Assembly (NCBI RefSeq): GCF_001281405.1
Contig: NZ_CP010401.1
Location: forward strand, 830,001 to 894,000
Direction of reading: 5' to 3'
Length of the DNA stretch: 64,000 bases
Origin: Bartonella ancashensis
Lineage (GTDB): Bacteria > Pseudomonadota > Alphaproteobacteria > Rhizobiales > Rhizobiaceae
The notes under the pieces were generated by a model. It was not told the origin of the DNA, did no database searches, and saw only the letters and a list, made by a program, of their open reading frames with translations. The position numbers and the translations under genes were made by a program. Shown here in pieces: positions 41,895 to 50,562 of the stretch (the first letter of the stretch is position 1; the number at the start of each line of letters is the position of its first letter).

Positions 41895-44345
41895 CTAAGC
41901 CTTAGTTACAAAATTTTCGAGGACGCGCTTTTCTCCGGCTTTATCGAAGAGGATGGTTAATTTATTTTCGTCTATCGTTAAAATATGCCCATAACCGAAT
42001 TTTATATGGAAAATTCGATCACCAATTGAAAAAATAGATTTTGGATCAGATGTTGATCGAGAGTTTGTTTTTATTTGGCTATTTTTTTCTTTATGAGGAA
42101 AAGGAAAATTGAGCCTTGAAGGACTATCATCGTAATCAATTTGTTTTGCATGAATAGCTGACCTTTTACCCCAGTTATTGCGCGTTGCTTCTGTTTGGTT
42201 TTTTTGTGCACGTTGCCATCCTGGCGTTGAATAATTATTGTAGAAAGGATCTTGGTGTTTAGAGCTTAGTTGGCTATAACCACCATAAAATGTTTCTGCT
42301 TTTTCTACCTCTACATGCTCTTCAGGAAGTTCATTAATAAAACGGGAGGGGAGTGTGGATTGCCAAAGTCCGTGAACGCGTCTATTTGACACAAACCATA
42401 TATATAAATGTTTTTTTGCTCTTGTAATACCCACATAAGCAAGACGCCGTTCTTCTTCTAATCCTAAACGTCCTCCTTCATCTAATGAACGCTGATGAGG
42501 GAAGAGTCCTTCCTCCCAACCAGGAAGAAAGACTGTATCGAATTCAAGCCCTTTTGCTGAATGGAGAGTCATAATATTAATAGCATCTACGTTTTCGTTA
42601 TTATCTGTTTCCATAACCAACGAAACATGTTCTAGAAAATTTTGAAGACTTTCAAATCGTTCCATAGAACGAACCATTTCTTTTAAGTTTTCCAATCGTG
42701 CTGGTGTTTCCGGAGAGCGATCTTTTTGCAACATTGCAATATATCCGGATTCATCAAGAATAGTTTCAACAAGTTCTGTATGTGGCACGCGTTGTAGCAT
42801 GTCTTTCCAGCGGCTAAAATTTTCAATAAGCTTTTGTAAAGCATCACGTGCTTTGGGTTTTATTTTATCTGTTTTAATTACTTCAACAGCAGCTGAAAAA
42901 AGAGGAATGGAGCATGTGAGTGCACTGTCGTAAAGGTGACGTAGTGTAGCATCTCCTAAGCCGCGTTTTGGTGTGTTAAGAATGCGCTCAAAGGCTAGAT
43001 CATCAGCTGGTTGAACAATAACACGCAGATAAGCCATAGCATCACGTATTTCCATTCGTTCGTAGAAACGTGGTCCACCAATGACACGATAATTAAGACC
43101 TAGTGTGACAAAACGATCTTCAAATTCACGCATCTGAAACGATGCTCGTACTAATATGGCTATCTGATTTAATGAATGTCCTATTTTTTGAGCATGTTCA
43201 ATTTTTCCTCCAATAGCACGAGCTTCCTCTTCTGAATCCCACGCAGTATGAATTTTTACTTTCGTTTCTTCACTTTTAACTTCATCAGCAAAGAGCGTTT
43301 TTCCTAATCGCTCTTGATTGTGAGAAATGAGGTGAGAAGCGGTTTTTAAAATATGTGACGTAGAACGATAATTGCGTTCTAAACGAATAAGTTTTGCAGG
43401 AGGGAAATCTTTTTCGAAGCGGAGTATATTATCAATTTTAGCGCCGCGCCATCCATAAATAGACTGGTCATCATCACCAACACAACAAAGATTAATTGGT
43501 TTTTGAGTATGTTGAGCTAAAAGACGAAGCCAGAGATATTGTGCAGTATTAGTGTCTTGATATTCATCAACAAGAATGTAACGAAATGTATTATGATATT
43601 GGTGAAGAATATCTTTATTGTGTTGAAGAATATGAATAGAGTGTAGTAGAAGGTCACCAAAATCACAAGCATTGAGACTTTTTAGCCTATTTTGATAATC
43701 GTAATATAATTTTCGTCCCATACCACTTCCAAAGGAATGAGAATCGCTTTCTGAAATATGTTCTGGTGAAAGCCCTTGGTTTTTCCAAGAATCGATCATT
43801 GCCGCTAAACTACGCGCTGGCCAACGTTTATCGTCTAACCCTCCAGCTTGAATGATTTGCTTTAAAAGACGGATGGTGTCATCATTATCAAGAATTGTAA
43901 AATTACTTTTTAAGTTGACGAGTTCTGCATGACGGCGCAAAATTTTTGCGCAAGTAGAATGGAATGTTCCAAGCCAAGGCATACCTTCGACAGTTTCCCC
44001 AACAAGTTCACCAATACGGATTTTTATCTCACGTGCGGCTTTGTTGGTAAAAGTAACGGCTAATATTTGTCTGGGATGGGCCAATCCTAAATGCAAGATA
44101 TAAGCAATACGAGTTGTGAGAACACGTGTCTTTCCAGTACCTGCGCCCGCGAGGACTAAAATAGGTCCCTCTGTATTCATGACAGCTTGTCGCTGTTCTG
44201 TGTTAAGTATTTTCAAATAGTCGGGTTCGGGGCGAATTTTATCTTCTTTTGTTGAGATACAAGTTATCAATTTTGAACAACTTTCAAGTTTATGAAGCGG
44301 TGCTTCATCTTCAAAAAATGGTATATGATCAGAAACGTCACTCAT
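41895..44345 (-). CDS. uvrD: DNA helicase II UvrD
   Basis: 3'-5' superfamily 1A helicase of nucleotide excision and mismatch repair. 816 residues. N-terminal Q-motif LNTEQRQAVMNTEGP, Walker A GAGTGKT at about 67-73, AVTFTNKAAREIK, Walker B ILVDEYQDTN, CVGDDDQSIYGWRGA, then domain 2 with IMTLHSAKGLEFDTVFLPGWEEGLFPH and RRLAYVGITRAKKHLYI. The C-terminus carries the Tudor-like RNA polymerase-binding module (FSIGDRIFHIKFGYG). About 50 residues precede the helicase core, a common alphaproteobacterial extension. Confidence 0.97.
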   Translation of the reverse strand: MSDVSDHIPFFEDEAPLHKLESCSKLITCISTKEDKIRPEPDYLKILNTEQRQAVMNTEGPILVLAGAGTGKTRVLTTRIAYILHLGLAHPRQILAVTFTNKAAREIKIRIGELVGETVEGMPWLGTFHSTCAKILRRHAELVNLKSNFTILDNDDTIRLLKQIIQAGGLDDKRWPARSLAAMIDSWKNQGLSPEHISESDSHSFGSGMGRKLYYDYQNRLKSLNACDFGDLLLHSIHILQHNKDILHQYHNTFRYILVDEYQDTNTAQYLWLRLLAQHTQKPINLCCVGDDDQSIYGWRGAKIDNILRFEKDFPPAKLIRLERNYRSTSHILKTASHLISHNQERLGKTLFADEVKSEETKVKIHTAWDSEEEARAIGGKIEHAQKIGHSLNQIAILVRASFQMREFEDRFVTLGLNYRVIGGPRFYERMEIRDAMAYLRVIVQPADDLAFERILNTPKRGLGDATLRHLYDSALTCSIPLFSAAVEVIKTDKIKPKARDALQKLIENFSRWKDMLQRVPHTELVETILDESGYIAMLQKDRSPETPARLENLKEMVRSMERFESLQNFLEHVSLVMETDNNENVDAINIMTLHSAKGLEFDTVFLPGWEEGLFPHQRSLDEGGRLGLEEERRLAYVGITRAKKHLYIWFVSNRRVHGLWQSTLPSRFINELPEEHVEVEKAETFYGGYSQLSSKHQDPFYNNYSTPGWQRAQKNQTEATRNNWGKRSAIHAKQIDYDDSPSRLNFPFPHKEKNSQIKTNSRSTSDPKSIFSIGDRIFHIKFGYGHILTIDENKLTILFDKAGEKRVLENFVTKA

Positions 44346-44479
44346 TACATTCTTGTGTATTATTTTTTTAACTTAAACGCTAGGCTTAAAAATTTTCAAT
44401 TATTTGAGGGTGATGTGTAAAAAACAAAGACACAAAATTCGCTCAAAAATAGGAACGGCAAAGATATATGCGATATATG

Positions 44480-44731
44480 CTAAAATTGCTGTGTAAGAAT
44501 GCTATGAAGTGCATAAAGACGCAAAGAAGCTGAGAGGGAGATAGTTTGTGGTTTTTTGTTGTCGATGTCCGTGATCATCAGAGCTAGAGATTGTCCTTTT
44601 TTTTGGGCAACTGCTTTAAGAATATCTAAGAATGGTTGTTCCAGAGATACGCTAGTAAAATGTCCATTAACTCGAACAGATACTTTTTTAGGGACTATGT
44701 TTGACCAATCTATAGGACTATCGAGAGTCAT
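44480..44731 (-). CDS. Small ribbon-helix-helix domain protein
   Basis: An 83-residue protein that resembles the RHH_4 (aryl-sulfate sulfotransferase-like ribbon-helix-helix) family found in alphaproteobacteria: KKVSVRVNGHFTSVSLEQPFLDILKAVAQKKGQSLALMITDID. The pattern of a beta strand followed by two helices fits a ribbon-helix-helix fold. DNA binding is not proven. I chose the third in-frame ATG (MTLDSPIDWSN) with GGATGAG upstream; earlier ATGs reach 44743. It overlaps the upstream DUF4169 gene, so the two are probably translated together. Confidence 0.8.
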   Translation of the reverse strand: MTLDSPIDWSNIVPKKVSVRVNGHFTSVSLEQPFLDILKAVAQKKGQSLALMITDIDNKKPQTISLSASLRLYALHSILTQQF

Positions 44732-44921
44732 TTTCATTCTCATCCATTTTTACCAGGCAATTTTGTTCAAGAAATCTCTGGGCTTTTAAAGATTCTTTTT
44801 TATTGAAAAGTTTCTGAACTTTAGTTTGTCCATAACGAAAGCGATTTTCTTCTGCGTGAATAGCCTTCTCAGTACGTGTTTTTTGCTTACGAAATTGGCG
44901 CAAGTTAATCAATTTAGTCAT
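44718..44921 (-). CDS. DUF4169 family small protein
   Basis: A 67-residue highly charged protein (MTKLINLRQFRKQKTRTEKA...NRFRYGQTKVQKLFNKKESL) whose sequence matches the DUF4169 pattern: short hydrophobic start with INLRxxRK, then an arginine/lysine-rich helix with an NRxxxGxTK core. Function unknown. Start chosen at the second ATG; the first is two codons earlier. It is 12 bases after sspB and overlaps the ribbon-helix-helix gene, forming a tight three-gene unit. Confidence 0.8.
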   Translation of the reverse strand: MTKLINLRQFRKQKTRTEKAIHAEENRFRYGQTKVQKLFNKKESLKAQRFLEQNCLVKMDENENDSR

Positions 44922-44933
44922 GAGCATAGCCTA

Positions 44934-45467
44934 TTATTTTTTTCGAAAAGAATCCAAAGAGACAATATCAGCACTTTGTTTAGTAGTACTATTTGAAGAA
45001 TTTTTCTCTGTATGATTTTTTTCTTTAGCAGACAGCTTGTCTTGTGTTTGTTCACTGGAAAGTGTAGTGGGTGTATGAGATATGGTTACATTTTCTTCAA
45101 GAACAGAAGGAGATGGCAAGTCGAATGCGGCCTCAAATGCAGCTACAGGGTCATAAAAAACTTGAATAGAGGAGAATGGAATAATCAGCCTTTCGGAAAT
45201 TTCTCCAAAAAACAGCGTTACCTCAAAAGAAGTTTCCGATACGCTTAGATCTTTGAACTGATGTTGCAATACAATTGTCATTTGATCAGGATAACGTTCT
45301 TTAAGTCGCGTAGAGATTTGTACTTCTGGCGCATTCGTTAAAAAGGTGATGAAAAAGTGGTGATCACCTGGAGGACCAGCTTTAGAAGTTTCTAGCAAAA
45401 CTTTGCGTATAACTTCACGAAGAGCGTCCTGGACGAGAACATCGTAGCGGATTTGATCTTGAACCAT
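44934..45467 (-). CDS. sspB: SspB-family ClpXP adaptor protein
   Basis: Adaptor that tethers ssrA-tagged proteins to ClpX for degradation. 177 residues. The N-terminal about 120 residues form the tag-binding domain (IRYDVLVQDALREVIRKVL, GDHHFFITFLT, PDQMTIVLQHQFKDL, FSSIQVFYDP). A low-complexity Ser/Thr/Glu linker follows, then the C-terminal ClpX-binding tail ADIVSLDSFRKK; the VSLDSFRKK form is characteristic of the alphaproteobacterial SspB. It starts about 170 bases downstream of the tmRNA gene on the same strand, so the tag and its adaptor are neighbours. Confidence 0.93.
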   Translation of the reverse strand: MVQDQIRYDVLVQDALREVIRKVLLETSKAGPPGDHHFFITFLTNAPEVQISTRLKERYPDQMTIVLQHQFKDLSVSETSFEVTLFFGEISERLIIPFSSIQVFYDPVAAFEAAFDLPSPSVLEENVTISHTPTTLSSEQTQDKLSAKEKNHTEKNSSNSTTKQSADIVSLDSFRKK

Positions 45468-45639
45468 TGAAAATTTAATCCCTTCTAACGTACGTAGTGA
45501 CTAAGTGCATATAACACATGAAATATCTACTTAAGCCAGAACCTTTTTTCACTATGCATCATATTAATCAAGAGGAAGATGAGTTTTATGCCAAATAATG
45601 TTAACGTGTTGAGGTGAGCACCCATGAAGAAGTGAAGGC

Positions 45640-45948
45640 TTCTGTTGCCAGGCGCCTCCGGGCCCCGCTTAACCTTGCGACAGGTTAAGACTCAGACTTG
45701 AAGCATTCGCACCTTTAAGCGGCGAGACGTGCCTCCGCATAGTTGTCATTTGCAACTACTCATTTAGTCCGATAACGGTGGTACAATGCCGAGTAAAAGA
45801 GCAATCTTTACACTCTTGTCGATCCTATTTCGCCCCCACCAAAATATAATCTTCTTGAATTATATTTTGGTGGAGGCGCCGGGTACCGCCCCCGGGTCCA
45901 ATGAGCTTATTTCATTGTCTGTTTATTACCATAGCTGAGAAGACAGCT
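45640..45948 (-). ncRNA. ssrA: Circularly permuted two-piece tmRNA
   Basis: Rescues stalled ribosomes and adds a degradation tag. Read on the minus strand, the 5' part is the acceptor RNA (about 45948-45868), ending in the T-arm/acceptor segment GGCGGTACCCGGCGCCTCCACC. A removable intervening hairpin follows (AAAATATAA and its complement, about 45840-45868). Then comes the coding RNA, beginning GGGGGCGAAATAGGATCGAC and holding the tag frame at 45753-45715: ANDNYAEARLAA then TAA. A CTTAACC hairpin lies after the tag. This gene order is the alphaproteobacterial permuted form. End coordinates are approximate. Confidence 0.94.
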
Positions 45949-45953
45949 ATTGG

Positions 45954-45959
45954 AGTATA
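45954..45959 (-). promoter_or_regulatory. Likely -10 element for ssrA
   Basis: TATACT on the minus strand lies about six bases before the proposed 5' end of the permuted tmRNA precursor. No good -35 match is visible 16-18 bases further upstream, so this is tentative. Confidence 0.4.
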
Positions 45960-46078
45960 AATGAATAATAATTTTTGGGAAAGGGGGTTGTTAATATTTT
46001 TAACTACCTAAATATCTACAAACTATGCAAAACGCTGGCATGATGCAGCTATTGCAATAATTGGAGGGTTTTAAAATA

Positions 46079-46381
46079 ATGGATAGTCTAGAAGATATAA
46101 AATCATATGATCCTAAGCCGGATGAAGACGCGATAAAGCGTCTTGAACGTCGTCTAGCTTTAGCTATGAGAGATCGTGATGCATCATTGGTTTCTGTATC
46201 AGATCAAAAAGAGTTGAGACGTGTTGAAAAATGGACTCAAAACACATTGGATGTGAGTGAAGAAAATGCGAAAGAAGCCGTTTCAAAAGTTTCTGAAATG
46301 ATGTCTGGAAGCAACAGAAAAAACCGCGTGACATTTTACTATATGGTAGCAAAAGAATTGAACGCTTTAGGAAAAGTTTAA
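46079..46381 (+). CDS. DUF2853 family small protein
   Basis: A 100-residue soluble protein of the DUF2853 family, function unknown. Family-like segments: YDPKPDEDAIKRLERRLALAMRDRDASLVSVSDQKEL in the first half, and the C-terminal NRKNRVTFYYMVAKELNAL, the strongest family match. ATG chosen because GGAGGG lies ten bases upstream; an upstream TTG is less likely. It is single, convergent with the MFS permease, with a shared terminator between. Confidence 0.85.
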   Translation: MDSLEDIKSYDPKPDEDAIKRLERRLALAMRDRDASLVSVSDQKELRRVEKWTQNTLDVSEENAKEAVSKVSEMMSGSNRKNRVTFYYMVAKELNALGKV

Positions 46382-46406
46382 ACTTTTTCTTTTCATCAGA
46401 GAACGA

Positions 46407-46440
46407 TAAAAAAGCCCAAATTCCTTGGGCTTTTTATTTT
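46407..46440. terminator. Bidirectional intrinsic terminator
   Basis: AAAAAGCCCA pairs with TGGGCTTTTT around a short AATTCCT loop, with A-rich sequence on the left and T-rich on the right, so it can end transcription from both sides. It sits between the convergent DUF2853 and MFS genes, the expected place. Confidence 0.85.
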
Positions 46441-46450
46441 ACGCCGTTGA

Positions 46451-47758
46451 TTAGTGAATATCATCTCCTTGAAGATATCCTTCTTTTCGAGCATCAGGCA
46501 TCAAGGCAATCGCAGTAAATGCAACGATCATAACAGCAATAACATAGAGAAAGAAGATAGATTCATATCCCATATTTTTTAATCCAAGGGCTACAGACTC
46601 AGCAGAACCACCAAAAATTGCATTCGCAACGGCATAGGAAAATCCAACACCTATTGCTCGTACAGAAGAAGGAAACATTTCTGCCTTTACGATTCCAGCA
46701 ATGGATGTGTAAAAGCTCATGACACACAGCATTCCAATGATGGCTAACAAAGCAACCCATGTACTGTCGGTATTTCCAATGATTTTGAGGCTAGGAATCG
46801 TCAATATAATGGACAAAACACTCCAAATAAGCAGAGAAGTTTTGGTTCCAATTTTGTCAGCTAAGGCGCCAAATGCAGGCTGAACCAGCATGAAAAAGAA
46901 GAGCGCAATAGTCATCAAGGTTGTTGCTGTATGCTTATCAAAACCAGTAGTGGTAATGAGATATTTTTGCATATAGGTTGTATAGGTATAAAATGATAAG
47001 GATCCTCCAATTGTAAACCCAACGACCAAAAAGAAAGATTTTCGATGGTCACGAAAAAGCCCTCGAAGACTTCCTGCCTGCGCTTTAGAGCGGCTTTCTT
47101 TTGTTGCAGTTTCATGAAGTGAGCGTCGCAGATAAATTGCGACAATTGCTGCTAGGCCACCAATAGCAAATGGGATACGCCAACCCCACGCTTTCAATTG
47201 ATCTTCCGTAAGGTAAACCGCCAAAATAAATATGACGAGACTGGCAAGAAGTTGTCCTCCAATTAATGTTGTGTATTGGAAAGAGCCAAAAAATCCACGA
47301 TGATTTTTAAGAGCAACCTCACTCATATAAGTTGCTGTTGTGCCATATTCACCACCAACAGATAGCCCCTGAATCATTCGAAGTAAAAGGAGAAGAAAAG
47401 CAGCTGTTACACCAATGGTTTCGTAAGTTGGAAGTATAGCAATTAAAAACGAACCGCCACACATCATAAAGACGGAAATAAGCATTGAGCGCTTACGACC
47501 ATAGCGATCGGCAATATAGCCGAACATCCATCCCCCAAGTGGACGCATGAGAAAACCGACAAAAAAGACACCAGCAGCCTTTAAGAGTTGAGTAACTACA
47601 TCCCCATCTGAGGGAAAAAATTGCGAGGCAAAGTAAATTGATGCGAAGGAATAGACATAAAAGTCATACCATTCTACAAGATTACCCGATGCGCTCGCCA
47701 TAATAGCAAAGACACGCTTTTTTACATCATGTGGTACTAAAGTTTCTGTATTCTCCAT
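46451..47758 (-). CDS. MFS transporter, metabolite:H+ symporter family (KgtP/ProP-like)
   Basis: A 435-residue permease with 12 predicted transmembrane segments. N-terminal GNLVEWYDFYVYSF is the signature of the metabolite:H+ symporter group that includes KgtP, ProP and ShiA. MFS loop motifs: GYIADRYGRKRSML (loop 2-3) and GALADKIGTKTSLL (loop 8-9), plus RMIQGLSVGGEYGTTATYMSE. The most likely substrates are organic acids such as 2-oxoglutarate, but sequence alone does not settle this. AAGGATGA ribosome site before the ATG. Single gene. Confidence 0.85.
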   Translation of the reverse strand: MENTETLVPHDVKKRVFAIMASASGNLVEWYDFYVYSFASIYFASQFFPSDGDVVTQLLKAAGVFFVGFLMRPLGGWMFGYIADRYGRKRSMLISVFMMCGGSFLIAILPTYETIGVTAAFLLLLLRMIQGLSVGGEYGTTATYMSEVALKNHRGFFGSFQYTTLIGGQLLASLVIFILAVYLTEDQLKAWGWRIPFAIGGLAAIVAIYLRRSLHETATKESRSKAQAGSLRGLFRDHRKSFFLVVGFTIGGSLSFYTYTTYMQKYLITTTGFDKHTATTLMTIALFFFMLVQPAFGALADKIGTKTSLLIWSVLSIILTIPSLKIIGNTDSTWVALLAIIGMLCVMSFYTSIAGIVKAEMFPSSVRAIGVGFSYAVANAIFGGSAESVALGLKNMGYESIFFLYVIAVMIVAFTAIALMPDARKEGYLQGDDIH

Positions 47759-47843
47759 GAAGTCATCCTTGTTATATTATTTTTCATCTTCTTAACTACA
47801 CTTAGCGATTTTTACAACTTTGTTTTGTTTACGCCATCAAAAT

Positions 47844-47887
47844 TTAAGATATTCAAACATAAGAGTTAAGATATTTAAACATAAGAG
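47844..47887. repeat. 22-bp tandem repeat, two copies
   Basis: The unit TTAAGATATTCAAACATAAGAG is followed directly by a copy with one change (C to T). It lies in the 238-base interval between the divergent MFS permease and thyA, where promoters are expected, about 90 bases before the permease start. Confidence 0.85.
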
Positions 47888-47996
47888 CGGTAATTTTTTG
47901 TGAAAAATGTTTTCATTGGTCCTTTATAAACAGCATTTTTACCTATTTTAAAGATTTTATTTTTTATAATAAGTGGAATCAGGCATAATTTTTCGC

Positions 47997-48794
47997 ATGA
48001 AGGTTTATCTTGATCTGTTATCTCATGTGTTTAATAACGGCGTTGATCGTCCAGATCGAACGGGTGTCGGTGTGAGGTCTGTCTTTGGCTATCAAATGCG
48101 GTTTAATTTACGAAATGGATTTCCTCTTTTAACGACAAAAAAATTACATTTACGATCGATTATTTATGAGCTTTTGTGGTTCCTTAAAGGGGATACAAAT
48201 ATTGGGTGGTTAAAGGAAAATGGTGTGTCCATCTGGGATGAGTGGGCTGATGAGAATGGGGATCTTGGTCCCATCTATGGTTATCAGTGGCGTTCCTGGC
48301 CTGCGGTTGATGGGCATCATTGTATTGATCAAATTAGCACTCTTTTGTCCATGATCAATGAGAATCCAAATTCGCGTCGTTTGATTGTAACGGCGTGGAA
48401 TCCCGCGTTGCTAGAAAAAATGGCTTTGCCACCTTGCCATTGTCTTTTCCAGTTTTTTATTTCCGATGGTAAATTATCTTGTCAGCTTTACCAGCGTTCG
48501 GCAGATATTTTTTTAGGTCTTCCTTTCAACATCGCTTCTTACGCCTTATTAACGATGATGGTTGCTCAAGTCAGCGGTTTAGAAGTAGGAGATTTTGTTC
48601 ATACTCTTGGGGATGCTCACCTCTACTCCAATCATTTTGAACAAGCAAGACAGCAGTTGTTGCGTACGCCTGGATCTTTGCCGTCAATTTCCATAAATCC
48701 ATCAGTAATGGATCTTTTTTCTTTTAAATTTGAGGATTTTAAATTACTTAATTACGAGGCGCAGCCGCATATTAAGGCTCCGGTAGCGGTATGA
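47997..48794 (+). CDS. thyA: Thymidylate synthase ThyA
   Basis: Converts dUMP to dTMP with methylenetetrahydrofolate. 265 residues from the ATG, almost exactly the E. coli length; an in-frame extension to 47973 is not needed. The catalytic cysteine C147 is in [10 protein letters not shown], and [20 protein letters not shown] and [10 protein letters not shown] complete the substrate site. folA overlaps its stop by four bases (ATGA), so the dihydrofolate produced is recycled by its neighbour's product. Confidence 0.98.
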   Translation: MKVYLDLLSHVFNNGVDRPDRTGVGVRSVFGYQMRFNLRNGFPLLTTKKLHLRSIIYELLWFLKGDTNIGWLKENGVSIWDEWADENGDLGPIYGYQWRSWPAVDGHHCIDQISTLLSMINENPNSRRLIVTAWNPALLEKMALPPCHCLFQFFISDGKLSCQLYQRSADIFLGLPFNIASYALLTMMVAQVSGLEVGDFVHTLGDAHLYSNHFEQARQQLLRTPGSLPSISINPSVMDLFSFKFEDFKLLNYEAQPHIKAPVAV

Positions 48795-49297
48795 GTTTTC
48801 CAGTTTATTTGGTCGCAGCTGTTTCGCAAAATAGTGTGATTGGTCGTGAAGGTGGAATGCCTTGGCATTTGCCAACAGATTTGAAGCGTTTCAGGGATTT
48901 GACTTTGGGAAGGCCTATCATTATGGGGCGCAAAACTTGGGATTCTTTAGGACGTCCTTTGCCAGGACGAGCTAACATCGTTATTACCCGCAATCACTCA
49001 TTTACGGCCGAAGGTGCAATGATTGCACATTCTTTTCTTCAGGCTCATAATTTTGCTCAAGAGATGGCATATCAATCCGGTGCAGATTCAGTTTTTGTCA
49101 TTGGTGGCAGTGAGATTTTCCGAGAAGGGCTAGCTATTGCACAAAAAATATTTCTAACAGAAATTTTATCATTTATTGAGGGTGATAGTTTTTCCCTTTT
49201 TGATAAAGAAAACTGGACTATTATTGAAACACGGTGTATTCCGAAAAGCGATCAAGATAGCCATCCAATACGCTTTGTAACTTATGAGCGGCGGTGA
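48791..49297 (+). CDS. folA: Dihydrofolate reductase FolA
   Basis: Reduces dihydrofolate to tetrahydrofolate with NADPH; the target of trimethoprim. 168 residues. Seen: [31 protein letters not shown] (substrate-binding region with acidic residue in PTDLKRF), [19 protein letters not shown], and [14 protein letters not shown]. Overlaps thyA by four bases, implying coupled translation. hflK follows 129 bases later. Confidence 0.97.
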   Translation: MSFPVYLVAAVSQNSVIGREGGMPWHLPTDLKRFRDLTLGRPIIMGRKTWDSLGRPLPGRANIVITRNHSFTAEGAMIAHSFLQAHNFAQEMAYQSGADSVFVIGGSEIFREGLAIAQKIFLTEILSFIEGDSFSLFDKENWTIIETRCIPKSDQDSHPIRFVTYERR

Positions 49298-49426
49298 TCG
49301 TTTAGAGTTAGTGTGGGTTTGATTGGTTGTATTTAGAGAAAATGGTAAATACTTTAAGATAAGGATCAGCAATAGAAGTTGTAAAGTTGGTCTTTGAGAT
49401 GAAGGTACTAACTTAAAGAGGTGGTA

Positions 49427-50560
49427 ATGCCTTGGACAAATCAAAATGGCAGTGGTCCGTGGAGCGGTGGTAAGAACAAGCTCGGTGGTGATAAAAATGT
49501 ACCACCAAGGGGTTCTTTTGGTTCTAATGGTGGTGGTAAAGGTCCTGATATTGACGATATTTTGCGTAAAGGGCAGCATCAGATTAAACAATTTGGGGGT
49601 GGTAGCATTTTTCCTTTGCTGTTTTTATGTGCAGTTGTATTTTGGATTTTTCAATCTGTTTATGTTGTCCAGCAAAATGAGCAAGCAGTAGAGTTGCGCT
49701 TTGGTGTACCTAAACAAGGGATTATAGGCGATGGTTTGCATTTCCATTTTTGGCCTATTGAAACCTACATGAAGGTTCCTTTAACAGAAAGAACGATTTC
49801 AGTTGGCAGTGCATCTGGTCAGGTACAACAAAGTGAAGGTTTGATGCTTTCAAGTGACCAGAATATTGTAAACGTTAGTTTTTCTGTGTACTATAGGATT
49901 TCGAATCCAGGTCATTTTTTGTTCAATGTTAATGATCAAGAAGGAACAGTCCGCCAAGTTGCAGAAAGCGCAATGCGTGAGGTTATAGGTTCGCGGCCTG
50001 TCGATGATGTTTTACGTGATCGAAAAGAAGAGGTTGCAAGTGATGTCCAAAAGATTATTCAATTAACGGTTAATAAATACCAGCTTGGTGTTGATATCAA
50101 CCGTGTATCGATTAGCGAAGCAGCACCTCCTACAAAAGTTGCTGCTGCATTTAATTTTGTCCAGCAAGCAGAACAAGAGCGTGGGCGGATGATTGAAGAG
50201 GGTAATCGTGTACGTTTTACAAAAATTGGTTTAGCGAATGGTGAATCGTCTCGCACGCGAGAAGTTGCAATTGGTCAAAAAACCCAAATGATCGAAGATG
50301 CAACAGGTCGTGCTGAGCGTTTTCAAGCTATTGTACGTGAGGCGGCGATTGCACCGGATGCTGCTCGTTATAGCATTTATATGAGAACGATGGGGAACAT
50401 TCTTGCTTCATCCAATAAGTTGGTTTTAGACCAGCCAGGTTCTTCAGCGGTACCCTATCTTCCACTGAACGAGTTGTTACGCAGTCCACCAGGAATTGGA
50501 ATGGCACCATCTGAGCGTCCTGCATCGCTGTCAGGTTCTAAGATTTCTAAGGGGCATTGA
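49427..50560 (+). CDS. hflK: Membrane protease regulator HflK
   Basis: SPFH/prohibitin-family protein that with HflC forms a large cage around FtsH and modulates its proteolysis. 377 residues from ATG 49427 with AGAGG upstream. A Gly/Asn-rich cytoplasmic N-terminus (about 1-55), one transmembrane segment (IFPLLFLCAVVFWIFQSVYVV), then the SPFH domain (QNEQAVELRFGVPKQG) and a coiled coil (QQAEQERGRMIEEGNRV). hflC begins two bases after its stop. Confidence 0.95.
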   Translation: MPWTNQNGSGPWSGGKNKLGGDKNVPPRGSFGSNGGGKGPDIDDILRKGQHQIKQFGGGSIFPLLFLCAVVFWIFQSVYVVQQNEQAVELRFGVPKQGIIGDGLHFHFWPIETYMKVPLTERTISVGSASGQVQQSEGLMLSSDQNIVNVSFSVYYRISNPGHFLFNVNDQEGTVRQVAESAMREVIGSRPVDDVLRDRKEEVASDVQKIIQLTVNKYQLGVDINRVSISEAAPPTKVAAAFNFVQQAEQERGRMIEEGNRVRFTKIGLANGESSRTREVAIGQKTQMIEDATGRAERFQAIVREAAIAPDAARYSIYMRTMGNILASSNKLVLDQPGSSAVPYLPLNELLRSPPGIGMAPSERPASLSGSKISKGH

Positions 50561-50562
50561 TT

